From Acidobacteriota bacterium (GTDB taxonomy: Bacteria; Acidobacteriota; Terriglobia; Bryobacterales; Bryobacteraceae), in NCBI GenBank assembly GCA_016871155.1, contig VFZO01000040.1, positions 1 to 33,077 of the forward strand: DNA of 33,077 nt. The letters run 5' to 3'. Positions 24,486-32,676 of the stretch are shown in pieces. A program made the position numbers and the translations under genes. Numbering within the stretch: position 1 is the stretch's first letter; each line of letters opens with the position of its first letter. The notes below the pieces were generated by a model that worked only from the letters and a program-made list of their open reading frames with translations, was not told the origin of the DNA and ran no database searches.

Positions 24486-25148
24486 CTACTTCCCCTCCAC
24501 GCGCAACTGCGGCACGAAGATCTCCTTCGCCTTGCGATCTAGAATCTCGTCGACGCGAAGCAGCGTGGCAACCTCCACGCCGTCGCGGATCGCTTTCGCA
24601 ATCCTCTTCTCCGCTTCGCATATGCGGCCGGCCTTGTCGAGCACTTCATCCAGACGCGCCGCTGGGATGACCACGACGCCATCGTCGTCACCTACCAGCC
24701 AGTCACCGGGATTGATCGCCTGCCCGCCGCAGGCCACAGGCACCTGCAGTTTGCCCGCGTATTCGGCGCCGCCGGCGTTGGCGACGACGGCACGCGCGAA
24801 GACCGGCAGGCGGCTCTTGCGGATATCGGCCAGGTCGCGGATGGCGCCGTCGATGACGATGCCCGCAAGGCCTTTCCGAAGGGCGGAGAGCGTCGTCAGC
24901 CCGCCCCAGAGTGCCGTGTTGCGTTCGCCGTGACCGTCGATAACCAGGACGTGGCCGGCCGGGCATTCGGCGAGCGCCTTGCTGACCATCAGGATATCCG
25001 CGGTGTGAACTTGCACGGTGAATGCCGGGCCGGCCATGCGCGAGTTCAACGACCAGGGCCGCATCTCGTGGTCCATGGCGCCGCCCTTGCCGAGCGCGTC
25101 GGAGACGGGGCCGGCGCCGTATTTGAGCAGGCGCGCGCGGGGCGTCAT
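24486..25148 (-). CDS. RraA/HMG-aldolase-family protein
   Basis: 220 aa. WGGLTTLSALRKGLAGIVID then GAIRDLADIRKSRLPVFAR fits the G-X20-R-D-X2-(E/D) signature of the divalent-metal pyruvate aldolase/oxaloacetate decarboxylase group (Gly83, Arg104, Asp105, Asp108). GDDDGVVVIP is the typical later strand. The signature points to an enzyme acting on a 4-hydroxy-2-oxo acid or beta-keto acid rather than to the RNase E regulator RraA. The ATG at 25148 overlaps the dehydrogenase stop in an ATGA junction, so the two genes are translationally coupled. A longer frame upstream is the dehydrogenase in another reading frame. Substrate unknown; neighbours suggest sugar acids. Confidence 0.82.
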   Translation of the reverse strand: MTPRARLLKYGAGPVSDALGKGGAMDHEMRPWSLNSRMAGPAFTVQVHTADILMVSKALAECPAGHVLVIDGHGERNTALWGGLTTLSALRKGLAGIVIDGAIRDLADIRKSRLPVFARAVVANAGGAEYAGKLQVPVACGGQAINPGDWLVGDDDGVVVIPAARLDEVLDKAGRICEAEKRIAKAIRDGVEVATLLRVDEILDRKAKEIFVPQLRVEGK

Positions 25149-26236
25149 TCGGCCATCCTCACCTGGGCTGGATTGATCGCCTGGAACTTGCCCTTGTTGG
25201 CCGTGATCTCGAAAGCCTTGGGCACGTTCTCGATGCCGTCGAGGACGTGGGTGATCATCGGCTTCATGTTGACGCGGCCGGAGGCGGCAAGGCTGACCGT
25301 GTGCTGCAGATGTTCGAGCGTGGAGATGTCGGGGAACAGGTAGCGGAGGCTGCGCTCGCGGAGCAGATCGACATCGAGTTCGAACGGCGAGCCGAACCAG
25401 GAGACGCCGATGATCTTGCCGCCGGAGCGGACGGCGTCTATGGCCTGCGAGACGCTGCCGGTGCCGGCCAGACCCTGCGTAGGGCTGCCGCCGGCGCATT
25501 CAAAAACGATATCGGCGCCGTTACCGCCGGTGAGGTCGCGGATAGCGGCTACGGGATCTTCGCGGGTCGCGTTGATGGCGTAATCGGCGCCGAGTTGTTT
25601 GGAGAGTTTGCAGGCTTCGTCGCGCACGTCGACGGTGATGATCTTGCCGGCGCCGCTGACCTTGGCGATCTGCATGCACTCGATCCCCATGCTTCCCTGC
25701 CCCAGGAAGGCGACGCTGTCGCCGACCTTGATCTCGGCGGTTTCGACGGAGGCGACGCTGTCGCTTAAGGACTGCAAACAGGCCGCCTCATTGTCGGAGA
25801 TACGGTCGTCGACAAGGGTCAGGGCGTTCTCCGGGAGGATGGCGTATTCGCTGAAACAGCCAGGAAGCTGGAAGCCGATGATCGGACCCTTGCGACAGAG
25901 ATGGCCGCGGCCGGAGTCGCAGAGCGGGCAGAATTCACAGGGAAGTTTGGCGCGGGCGGCGACGCGGTCACCCGGTTTGAAGCGGGTGACGCCGGGTCCC
26001 ACTTCGACGATACGCACACAAAACTCGTGGCCAAAGAGTTGGACGGGCGCCTCGGTTTCCAGGCGCTTCTTGATGCGCTCATAAGCAAGCGTGCGCACAC
26101 CAGCGGCTAACTGCGCCTCGGTCACGCTCGGCTGCACGACGAGCACTTGCGCTAGCACATGTCTCGGACGCAACTGGGGCGTTGGGATCTCGTCCAAACG
26201 CAAATCTCCGAATCCGTAAAACCGCCAAGCTTTCAT
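25145..26236 (-). CDS. Zinc-type medium-chain dehydrogenase with altered catalytic zinc site
   Basis: 363 aa of the threonine/sorbitol/alcohol dehydrogenase group. GHEFCVRIVEVGPG (His70, Glu71) and the structural zinc site CEFCPLC...GHLC (Cys100, 103, 106, 114) are intact. The NAD-binding loop GQGSMGIECM is followed by an acidic VDVRDE strand. The usual catalytic-zinc Cys near residue 38 (CGTD-like) reads PSVTEAQ here, so Ser37 stands in its place. The ATG at 26236 has GGGAG five bases upstream and starts the family N-terminus; the frame further up is antisense to the SMP-30 gene. It is coupled to the RraA-like gene (ATGA) and diverges from the SMP-30 lactonase with a 27-bp spacer. Probably oxidises a sugar alcohol or aldonate. 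Confidence 0.85.
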   Translation of the reverse strand: MKAWRFYGFGDLRLDEIPTPQLRPRHVLAQVLVVQPSVTEAQLAAGVRTLAYERIKKRLETEAPVQLFGHEFCVRIVEVGPGVTRFKPGDRVAARAKLPCEFCPLCDSGRGHLCRKGPIIGFQLPGCFSEYAILPENALTLVDDRISDNEAACLQSLSDSVASVETAEIKVGDSVAFLGQGSMGIECMQIAKVSGAGKIITVDVRDEACKLSKQLGADYAINATREDPVAAIRDLTGGNGADIVFECAGGSPTQGLAGTGSVSQAIDAVRSGGKIIGVSWFGSPFELDVDLLRERSLRYLFPDISTLEHLQHTVSLAASGRVNMKPMITHVLDGIENVPKAFEITANKGKFQAINPAQVRMAE

Positions 26237-26263
26237 AAAACTCCCGTGATAATATCGCACCCT
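26237..26263. promoter_or_regulatory. 27-bp divergent spacer with symmetric AT-rich box
   Basis: Only 27 bp separate the start codons of the dehydrogenase (minus) and the lactonase (plus). The spacer contains GATAATATC (26248-26256), symmetric around its centre, giving a -10-like hexamer on both strands (GATAAT plus, TATTAT minus). Transcripts from either would have almost no leader. The minus gene has GGGAG; the plus gene has no Shine-Dalgarno. Confidence 0.35.
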
Positions 26264-27259
26264 ATGAAAACTCCGACCGGAATCCTGCTGCTCGCGTTCG
26301 CAGCGCCGCTGGCCGCGCAGATCTTTGCGCCGGGAGCAAAGCTCGAAAAAGTATTCGAAGGAGGCCATCTGACCGAGGGCGTCACAGCAGCGCCAGACGG
26401 GACGATGTACTTCAGCGACATCACCTTCACCACCGAAACGGCGATGCAAGCCGGGCACATCATGCGGTTCGACCCAAAGACCGGGAAGACCACGGTCTTT
26501 CGTTCGCCGAGCGGCATGTCGAACGGGCTGAAGTTCGACGCGCAGGGCCGGCTGCTGGCGGCCGAGGGCGCCGACTACGGCGGACGGCGGATCACGCGCA
26601 CCGATATGAAAACGGGCAAGGCGGTGATCCTGACCGGGGTGTTCGATGGCAGGCCGTACAACTCGCCGAACGATATCGCGATCGATGAAAAAGGCCGCAT
26701 CTATTTCAGCGATCCGCGCTACCTCGGACGCGAGCCGCTGGAGCAGCCGGTAATGGCCGTCTATCGCCTGGACCCCGATGGGACGGTCGTGCGGATTATC
26801 ACCGACGCGGGCAAGCCAAACGGCGTCGCGATTTCGCCCGATCAAAAGACGCTTTACGTGGTGACCAACGACGACGGGCACTTGGGTTTCGACAGGATGC
26901 CAAAGGGGACGCCGCAACGGAAGGGGCGGATGGAGTTAAATGCCTACGACCTGCACGCTGGCGGCACGGCGGTATTCCGCGCGCGGTTGGTGAATTATGC
27001 GCCGGAAGACGGCCCCGATGGGCTGGTATGCGATACCGAGGGGAATCTCTATGCGGCCGTGCGGGATGAGAAGCGATTCGGCGTGGGTGTGTATTCGCCC
27101 GCCGGGAAGGAACTTGGGTTCCTGCGGACGCCGGAGCGGCCCACCAACGTAGGCTTCGGGCGCGGCGCGGAGGCGAAGACGTTATACGTAACGGCGGGCG
27201 GGAGTCTGTACCGCATTACCACGCAGAAGACCGGCTATGAATTGCCGGCGCGGCCGTGA
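26264..27259 (+). CDS. Sec-exported SMP-30/gluconolactonase-family protein
   Basis: 331 aa with a Sec signal (KTPTGILLLAFAAPLAAQ), so the ATG at 26264 is well supported; a longer frame starts inside the divergent dehydrogenase. Predicted metal and substrate residues of the SMP-30 propeller are present: Glu39 in LTEGV, Asn136 in SPND, Asn186 in KPNG and Asp252 in GPDG. Unlike the copy at 19364 it has no twin arginine. The stop overlaps the GTG start of the MFS transporter (GTGA), so lactone hydrolysis outside the inner membrane and uptake of the resulting acid are plausibly linked. Confidence 0.85.
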   Translation: MKTPTGILLLAFAAPLAAQIFAPGAKLEKVFEGGHLTEGVTAAPDGTMYFSDITFTTETAMQAGHIMRFDPKTGKTTVFRSPSGMSNGLKFDAQGRLLAAEGADYGGRRITRTDMKTGKAVILTGVFDGRPYNSPNDIAIDEKGRIYFSDPRYLGREPLEQPVMAVYRLDPDGTVVRIITDAGKPNGVAISPDQKTLYVVTNDDGHLGFDRMPKGTPQRKGRMELNAYDLHAGGTAVFRARLVNYAPEDGPDGLVCDTEGNLYAAVRDEKRFGVGVYSPAGKELGFLRTPERPTNVGFGRGAEAKTLYVTAGGSLYRITTQKTGYELPARP

Positions 27260-28491
27260 CGCGGATCCGGTGGCGGCTCTACGGGCTGTTGCTGATGGTG
27301 GTGACGCTGACGTTCATAGATCGCTTCAACATGAACGTGGCGGCGAAGCATATCCAGCAGGAGTTCGCGCTCAGCGATATTCAGATCGGGTCGCTGCTGA
27401 GCGCGTTCGCGCTGGGGTATGCGCTTTTCCAGGCGCCGGGCGGATGGCTGGGAGACCGTTTCGGAGCGCGGCTCGTGCTGACGGGGGCGATCCTGTGGTG
27501 GTCCTTGTTCACGGCACTGACCGCTGCGGCGGGTGCGATGGGTGTTTTCTGGCTGGTGCGATTTCTGATCGGCGTGGGAGAGGGGCCCGCGCTGCCTTGT
27601 ACGAATAAGATGATTGGGCGCTGGATGGCCGTGCCGGAGCGGGCGCGCGGAAGCAGCCTGTTTCTGGTCGCGGTGGGGATCGGCGGGGCGTTCACGCCGC
27701 CAGCGATCGCTTGGTGCATGACAGAGTTCGGCTGGCGGGCGTCGTTTGTGGCGTGCGGCCTGCTGGGCGCGGGAGTCGCAGCGTTGTGGCACTGGCAATC
27801 GACGGAGACCCCGGCCGGACATCCGGGCGTGAACGCGGAAGAACTGGCCTACATTCAGGCCGGCCGCCCGGCCGCGGTGGCGCCGGGACCGTTTCCTTGG
27901 AGGAGGCTCTTCGCCTCACCGGGCATCCCGGCGCTGATTGTGGCGAACTTCATGCTGGGCTACGTCACGTACATCTTCTACACATGGTTTTTCCTTTACC
28001 TGGTGAACGTGCGGAAACTCCCGGTGATGGCGGGCAGCTACTGGTCCACTGTGCCGTTTCTGGCGATCCTCATCGGGGCGCCGGTAGGCGGCTATGTCTC
28101 TGATCGTATGGTCCGGAAGCTGGGCCATCCGTGGGGGCGGCGGGTGCCGGTGATCTTCGCGGCGACGATGTCGTGCCTGCTGCTGACTGTGGGCTCTCGG
28201 ATGCAGAATCCGTATCAGGCGATCGGGCTGCTGGCGGCCGCAGCGGGGTGCAACAGCATAGCGGCGGTAACCAGTTGGGCCGTGCCGAACGACCTCTCGG
28301 ACCGTTACGCGGGGACCTTGGCGGGCGTTCTGAACACGTGCACGAACCTGGGCGGCGCGCTGTCACCGGTGTTGACGCCGTATCTGGCAACGCGGTTCGG
28401 CTGGGTCGCCGCATTGGACTTCGCGGCCGCCTTTATGTTGACGCTCGGGATACTCTGGTTGCTGGTGCACCCGGAGCGACGGATCGATTAA
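27256..28491 (+). CDS. MFS transporter, ACS (sugar-acid symporter) family
   Basis: 411 aa with about 12 membrane segments. TFIDRFNMNVAAKHIQQEF in helix 1 and the loop PGGWLGDRFGARLV after helix 2 are typical of the anion:cation symporter group that includes hexuronate, glucarate and galactonate transporters. GVGEGPALPCTNKMIGRWM and a large central loop (about 185-215) also fit. The GTG at 27256 overlaps the lactonase stop. Likely imports a monocarboxylate sugar acid with protons, feeding the dehydrogenase and RraA-like enzymes encoded divergently. The exact substrate cannot be assigned. Confidence 0.85.
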   Translation: MTRIRWRLYGLLLMVVTLTFIDRFNMNVAAKHIQQEFALSDIQIGSLLSAFALGYALFQAPGGWLGDRFGARLVLTGAILWWSLFTALTAAAGAMGVFWLVRFLIGVGEGPALPCTNKMIGRWMAVPERARGSSLFLVAVGIGGAFTPPAIAWCMTEFGWRASFVACGLLGAGVAALWHWQSTETPAGHPGVNAEELAYIQAGRPAAVAPGPFPWRRLFASPGIPALIVANFMLGYVTYIFYTWFFLYLVNVRKLPVMAGSYWSTVPFLAILIGAPVGGYVSDRMVRKLGHPWGRRVPVIFAATMSCLLLTVGSRMQNPYQAIGLLAAAAGCNSIAAVTSWAVPNDLSDRYAGTLAGVLNTCTNLGGALSPVLTPYLATRFGWVAALDFAAAFMLTLGILWLLVHPERRID

Positions 28492-28559
28492 CTCCGGCCG
28501 ATGTCATCGCACGCAACGAACGACAGCTCCGCCGGCCTTCGGTCCCGGCAAAAACCTAA

Positions 28560-29105
28560 TTACGCCAGATTCAGAACCTTTAGAGTCGTCCCGCGTTCCT
28601 GTTCGATCTTCTTCTGCAGCATCTGAATCCCATAGATTAACTGCTCCGGACGCGGCGGGCAGCCGGGCACGTAGACATCCACCGGGATTACCTGGTTGAC
28701 CGGTATCAGCGCGTAGTTGGAGAACACGCCGGTGGACGTCGCGCAGGCGCCCATGGAGATCACCCACTTGGGTTCCGGCATCTGTTGATACAGTTGGCGG
28801 ATCACGGGGGCCATTTTGTTCGAAACGCGGCCGGCGATAATCATCAGGTCGGCTTGTCGGGGCGTGCCGCGGAACACCTCCGCGCCGAAGCGGGAGATGT
28901 CGAAACGCGACGCCGACATGGCCATCATCTCGATCGCGCAGCAGGCGAGGCCGAACGTCATCGGCCAGATGGAGTTTTTGCGGCCCCAGTTGATGGCGTT
29001 GTCGACGGTGGTGAGCACCACGCTGTCGGCAAATTCGTTCTTCCCGTCGGCATCGATGCGAGCGAAGAGTTCTTCCGGCGGAGCGGGGATGACGCGCTGT
29101 TCCAT
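28560..29105 (-). CDS. nuoB: NADH-quinone oxidoreductase subunit B
   Basis: 181 aa carrying the four ligands of Fe-S cluster N2: Cys55 and Cys56 in [11 protein letters not shown], Cys121 in [14 protein letters not shown] and Cys149 in [33 protein letters not shown] (read in pieces) is the conserved quinone-site region. It passes electrons from the hydrophilic arm of complex I to quinone. The ATG at 29105 begins the family N-terminus. Unusually, no other nuo gene is nearby: the neighbours are an MFS transporter (convergent) and malQ (divergent, 68 bp away). All ligands are intact, so it should be functional. Confidence 0.95.
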   Translation of the reverse strand: MEQRVIPAPPEELFARIDADGKNEFADSVVLTTVDNAINWGRKNSIWPMTFGLACCAIEMMAMSASRFDISRFGAEVFRGTPRQADLMIIAGRVSNKMAPVIRQLYQQMPEPKWVISMGACATSTGVFSNYALIPVNQVIPVDVYVPGCPPRPEQLIYGIQMLQKKIEQERGTTLKVLNLA

Positions 29106-29173
29106 AATGCTTTTCTCTTTCAGTATGCCATGGTTGCCCAGCGCGGGCCGCACGGAGGACACTGAGAGTTCGC

Positions 29174-31399
29174 ATGCCCCAGCATCCAACTGAATGGGAC
29201 GTTACCCTGCCGTCGCCCAGCCGGGAATCCGCGTTGAACCAGTTGGCAGGCTGGCTCGGCGTGCAGGACCGCTATTGGGACATCTGGGGCACGGAGCACC
29301 GGGCGGACCCGGCCGTGATCGCCGCTATCCTCGCGTCGAAGAGAATCCCGATCCAATCGGCCGAAACGCTCGACGGCGCGGCGCGGGACTGGCTTCTGCA
29401 GGAGCGCCTGGCGCTTCTGCCACCCTGTGTGGTTACGTCGCGGAACGACCCCTGGCTGCCGCTCGCTTTTCCGCCCGGCGGGGACACCAGGGTGGACATC
29501 GAGATCACGTTGGAGGACGGTGGTAAGCGGACTTTCCCCGCCTCTGCGGAGGTCGTCGCCGGCGTTCCGTTCGAAGGGCGCGAATGGCTCCTGGCCCGAG
29601 TCGCGCTGCCGGGCGATGTACCGCTGGGCTACCACCAACTCGTGCTGCGTGCGGGCGCGGAGACACGCCAGGCAGCACTCATTCACTGCCCGGACCAGGT
29701 ATTCGATCCGCTCCCTGATGGCCGGAAGGCCGCCGGAATCGCGATTAGCCTGTACGGACTGCGTTCGCGCCGCAACTGGGGGTGCGGCGATTTCACGGAT
29801 CTCATCGCTTTCGGACGCTGGGCCTGGCAGCGGGCCGGCGCGTCGTTTGTGGCGTTGAACCCCCTCCACGCGATCGCCAATCGTGTTCCCTATAACACCA
29901 GCCCCTATCTGCCGGCTTCCACCTACTACCGGAACTTCCTCTATCTCGATATTGAGGCGATTCCGGAGTTTGACGAAAGCCTCCTGGCGCGCCGGTGTCG
30001 CGAGACGGTGGAGCCGGAACTGCAGGTGTTGCGAGATGCTCCGTTGGTGGACTACGAGCGGGTAGCCCGGATCAAGACGTTTTTCCTGCGCCTGCTGTAC
30101 CGCGAGTTCCTCCGGGGCGGCGCCGGCCGGCGCGCGGCGTTTGACGAGTATCGCCGCGCGGAGGGCAACCTGCTGGAGCGGTTCGCGGTTTATTCCGCGT
30201 TGGACGAGACTCTGCGCCGCCGCGACAAGAATCTGTGGATCTGGCCCGATTGGCCGGAAGCGTATCGCGATCCCGATTCGGCGGCCGTGCGGGAGTTCGC
30301 CTCCAGGCGTTGGCGCAACGTGGAATTCTGGCAGTTCGTCTACTGGCTGGTGGATCAACAAGCGGCACAGGTGCAGCGGGAGTTGAAGGCCGAGGGGATG
30401 CCGATTGGCTTGTATCACGATCTGGCGCTGGCCACGGATCGGTGCGGTTCAGACCTATGGGCGCATCGCGACTCCTACGCGCAGGGCTGCCGCGTCGGCG
30501 CGCCGCCAGACGACTTTTCGCCGAAGGGTCAGGATTGGGCGTTCCCGCCGCCGGACGCCGGCCATCATCGGGCTTCTGGCTACCGGTTGTTCGCCGCCGC
30601 GATTCGCAACAACGCCCGCCACGGCGGCGCGCTCCGCATCGACCACGTCATGCGGTTCTTCCGGCTCTATTGGATTCCCGAAGGCTGCGACGCCACGCAG
30701 GGAACCTACGTGCGGGAGCCGTGGCGCGACCTGCTTCGCATCGTCGCTCTGGAGAGCCACCGGCAACAGGTGATGGTGATAGGCGAGGATCTGGGCACCG
30801 TCGAACAGTACGTTCGCGAAGGGCTGGCCGGGTTCGGGGTTCTGAGCTACCGGCTGCTCTACTTCGAACGCGCCGAGAACGCCCGCTTTAAACGGCCGGA
30901 CGAGTATCCGGTCAACGCCGTGGTCAGTTCCACCACGCACGATCTGCCGACACTGGCCGGCTGGTGGCTGGGACGGGATATCGAATCGCGTTACGCCGCG
31001 AACCTGCTTCCGAACGATACCGTACGGCACGACCAGCTCCGGTCCCGGTTGGACGACAAGCACAAGCTGATCGAGGTCCTGCACGATCTACAATTGCTGC
31101 CTGCGGACTATCCGCGGGATGCCGCGCAAACGCCGGATTTGAACGGAGACCTGCACAGCGCCGTGGTGGGGTTTCTCGCCTCGGCGCCGTCCCGCTTATT
31201 TGTGCTGAATCAGGAGGACCTGACGAAGGAAACCGAGCAGCAGAACCTGCCTGGCTCCACATCGCAGTACCCGAACTGGCGGCGGAAGATGAAGTACTCG
31301 ATCGAGGAGCTTCACGAAAGTCCTTTGGTCCAGGACTTCCTGGCGATGCTGCGCCACTGGCTGCAAAAATCGGGCCGGACGCCGCTACCGCGCGGTTAG
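29174..31399 (+). CDS. malQ: 4-alpha-glucanotransferase (amylomaltase, GH77)
   Basis: 741 aa. It transfers alpha-1,4-glucan segments between maltodextrins in the cytoplasm. Active-site residues are visible: nucleophile Asp490 ([11 protein letters not shown]), acid/base Glu538 (IGEDLGTV) and Asp590 (TTHDLPTL). The blocks [20 protein letters not shown] and [21 protein letters not shown] also belong to the family. The N-terminal 165 or so residues form an extra beta-rich domain, as in the long E. coli type. The ATG at 29174 follows GAGAG. Its last 15 bp overlap the convergent DinB-like gene. No other glycogen gene is in the window. Confidence 0.93.
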   Translation: MPQHPTEWDVTLPSPSRESALNQLAGWLGVQDRYWDIWGTEHRADPAVIAAILASKRIPIQSAETLDGAARDWLLQERLALLPPCVVTSRNDPWLPLAFPPGGDTRVDIEITLEDGGKRTFPASAEVVAGVPFEGREWLLARVALPGDVPLGYHQLVLRAGAETRQAALIHCPDQVFDPLPDGRKAAGIAISLYGLRSRRNWGCGDFTDLIAFGRWAWQRAGASFVALNPLHAIANRVPYNTSPYLPASTYYRNFLYLDIEAIPEFDESLLARRCRETVEPELQVLRDAPLVDYERVARIKTFFLRLLYREFLRGGAGRRAAFDEYRRAEGNLLERFAVYSALDETLRRRDKNLWIWPDWPEAYRDPDSAAVREFASRRWRNVEFWQFVYWLVDQQAAQVQRELKAEGMPIGLYHDLALATDRCGSDLWAHRDSYAQGCRVGAPPDDFSPKGQDWAFPPPDAGHHRASGYRLFAAAIRNNARHGGALRIDHVMRFFRLYWIPEGCDATQGTYVREPWRDLLRIVALESHRQQVMVIGEDLGTVEQYVREGLAGFGVLSYRLLYFERAENARFKRPDEYPVNAVVSSTTHDLPTLAGWWLGRDIESRYAANLLPNDTVRHDQLRSRLDDKHKLIEVLHDLQLLPADYPRDAAQTPDLNGDLHSAVVGFLASAPSRLFVLNQEDLTKETEQQNLPGSTSQYPNWRRKMKYSIEELHESPLVQDFLAMLRHWLQKSGRTPLPRG

Positions 31400-31873
31400 A
31401 TCCATCCACTTCGTGGGAGCGTTCGTGCCCTCGAAGATCTGGCGGAGATGATGCTGCATATGCTGCACGTAGTCGACAATGAGGAACCAAAGCGTCACCG
31501 TCTCGCCACCGGCGATGGTGCACGGCGTGGCCGCCTTTTCCAGGGGCATACGGCTGATCACACGGGCGATATAAAGGTTTACGGACTCCCATAGTCCGAT
31601 CAACAGATGGCTAGGCGCGGTACCGTGGCCCTGCACCTCCACCATGGCCTCCTGATCGTACCCGGGGAACACGAGTTCCGCCATGTACAGGGCGCGGACG
31701 AAGCGCTGGTGGTTGTTCATCGCCGAATCGAACAGGTGGCCCAGAATCTGCAGGCGGGTCCATTTGCCGTCGCCGCGCGATTGCGTCCAATCGGCGTTGT
31801 CCATCTCGCAGAATATCGACGTCGTCGAGCTGACGAGCTGAGTAAAGTCCTTCGAAAATTGGACCGGATCCAT
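31385..31873 (-). CDS. DinB-superfamily four-helix protein
   Basis: 162 aa. The pattern WTRLQILGHLFDSAMNNHQRFVRA in helix 2 and VDYVQHMQHHLRQIFE in the last helix gives the probable metal-binding His triad (His46, His138, His142) of the DinB/YfiT fold. Some members are thiol-dependent transferases; the function of this one is unknown. The ATG at 31873 has AGAGGG just upstream. It is separated from the next minus-strand gene by a strong terminator, so it is probably transcribed from its own promoter. The 3' end overlaps malQ by 15 bp. Confidence 0.8.
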   Translation of the reverse strand: MDPVQFSKDFTQLVSSTTSIFCEMDNADWTQSRGDGKWTRLQILGHLFDSAMNNHQRFVRALYMAELVFPGYDQEAMVEVQGHGTAPSHLLIGLWESVNLYIARVISRMPLEKAATPCTIAGGETVTLWFLIVDYVQHMQHHLRQIFEGTNAPTKWMDLTAR

Positions 31874-31909
31874 AGCCCTCTACGATACCTGCAATTGCCT
31901 CGAAAAGGG

Positions 31910-31937
31910 AAAAGGCCCGGGAGACCCCGGGCCTTTT
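31910..31937 (-). terminator. Strong intrinsic terminator
   Basis: AAAAGGCCCGGG (31910-31921), loop AGAC, CCCGGGCCTTTT (31926-31937): a perfect 12-bp stem. On the minus strand it is followed by a T-rich tract (TTTTCCCTTTT), and it lies 31 bp after the DUF465 stop, so it most likely ends that transcript. The symmetry could also stop plus-strand transcripts reading through from malQ. Confidence 0.85.
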
Positions 31938-31968
31938 GTTACTTCACCAGCTGCAGCGCACCTGCGCG

Positions 31969-32202
31969 CTAATTTGCCAGAACGGCGTGATGATGGAGGA
32001 TCTCGTTCATCTGATCCTTGAGATGAAGTTTCAGCTTTTTCAGCCGGACCTCCTCCATTTGTTCATCGTCGCTCAAGTGGCTGGATGCTTCGAGTTGCGT
32101 CAGCCGCCGGTCATACTCTTGATGCCGGACAGCCAATTCGCGAAACTCTTCGCTAGTCGCCATCAGGTGCGCCTTCAATTCTTCTTGCGTGTTGAGCTCC
32201 AT
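31969..32202 (-). CDS. DUF465 (YdcH-like) small helical protein
   Basis: 77 aa, almost wholly helical and charged: EEFRELAVRHQEYDRRLTQL then SDDEQMEEVRLKKLKLHLKDQM. This heptad-like pattern is characteristic of the DUF465 family, whose function is unknown. The ATG at 32202 is set by a strong Shine-Dalgarno, AAGGAGAT, about 8 bases upstream; an in-frame codon at 32232 lacks one. It ends before a strong terminator and is probably a single-gene transcript. Confidence 0.88.
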   Translation of the reverse strand: MELNTQEELKAHLMATSEEFRELAVRHQEYDRRLTQLEASSHLSDDEQMEEVRLKKLKLHLKDQMNEILHHHAVLAN

Positions 32203-32307
32203 CGGTTGTGATCTCCTTTGGTAGGCTGCCACGCCGAGTCTGTAGCTATCGGAAGGCTCGGTGGGTAGTCTGGTGTTCCGCCAAGGATTCCCTTGGTCAC
32301 CCAGAAG

Positions 32308-32676
32308 CTACCACTTTTTCAGCTCCATGACAATCCCGTCCTCCCCGGTGTCCCGGTAGTAGGCTTTTCGCCGTCCGGCGATCTGAAAACCGGCGGACTC
32401 GTAAAGCGTCTGCGCGCCGAGATTCGATGCGCGAACCTCCAGAAAAATCCGTTCGCCTGGCACCCGCGCCAATAGCGCGCGGCCGATACCGCGGCGGCGG
32501 AACCCAGGCAACACCTCGAGATACAGCAGTTCGGTTTCGCCGGCGCCGAGCTCCCGGAAAACAGCGAAGCCAAGCACGGCTCCCTCAAATTCGGCGAGAG
32601 CGGCGGGGTAATCGGTGTTCGCCCACTCCGTGGCGAGCGTGGCAAGATCGCGGGCCGAAGTCTGGCGAATTGTCAC
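32308..32676 (-). CDS. rimI: Ribosomal protein S18-alanine N-acetyltransferase-like GNAT
   Basis: 122 aa, shorter than the usual 145-150. The acetyl-CoA loop FRRRGIGRALL follows YLEVLPG, and the end IFLEVRASNLGAQTLYESAG then GRRKAYYRDTGEDGIVMEL closely matches RimI. RimI acetylates the N-terminal Ala of S18. The N-terminal strand is short. The GTG at 32676 is chosen because it overlaps the glycosyltransferase stop (GTGA) and begins TIRQTSARDLATL, a normal GNAT opening. The usual tsaB/tsaD partners are not in view, so a different small-molecule or protein target cannot be excluded. Confidence 0.78.
   Translation of the reverse strand: MTIRQTSARDLATLATEWANTDYPAALAEFEGAVLGFAVFRELGAGETELLYLEVLPGFRRRGIGRALLARVPGERIFLEVRASNLGAQTLYESAGFQIAGRRKAYYRDTGEDGIVMELKKW

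Noticed and set aside
28530..28560. GC-rich hairpin between the MFS gene and nuoB
   Set aside because: The T-run lies on the wrong side of the stem for either gene.
29120..30418. 432-codon minus-strand frame over malQ
   Set aside because: Lies opposite conserved malQ residues and overlaps the nuoB start; sequence resembles no family.
32281..32296. CCAAGG-ATTC-CCTTGG hairpin after rimI
   Set aside because: Short stem and no U-run; too weak to call a terminator.
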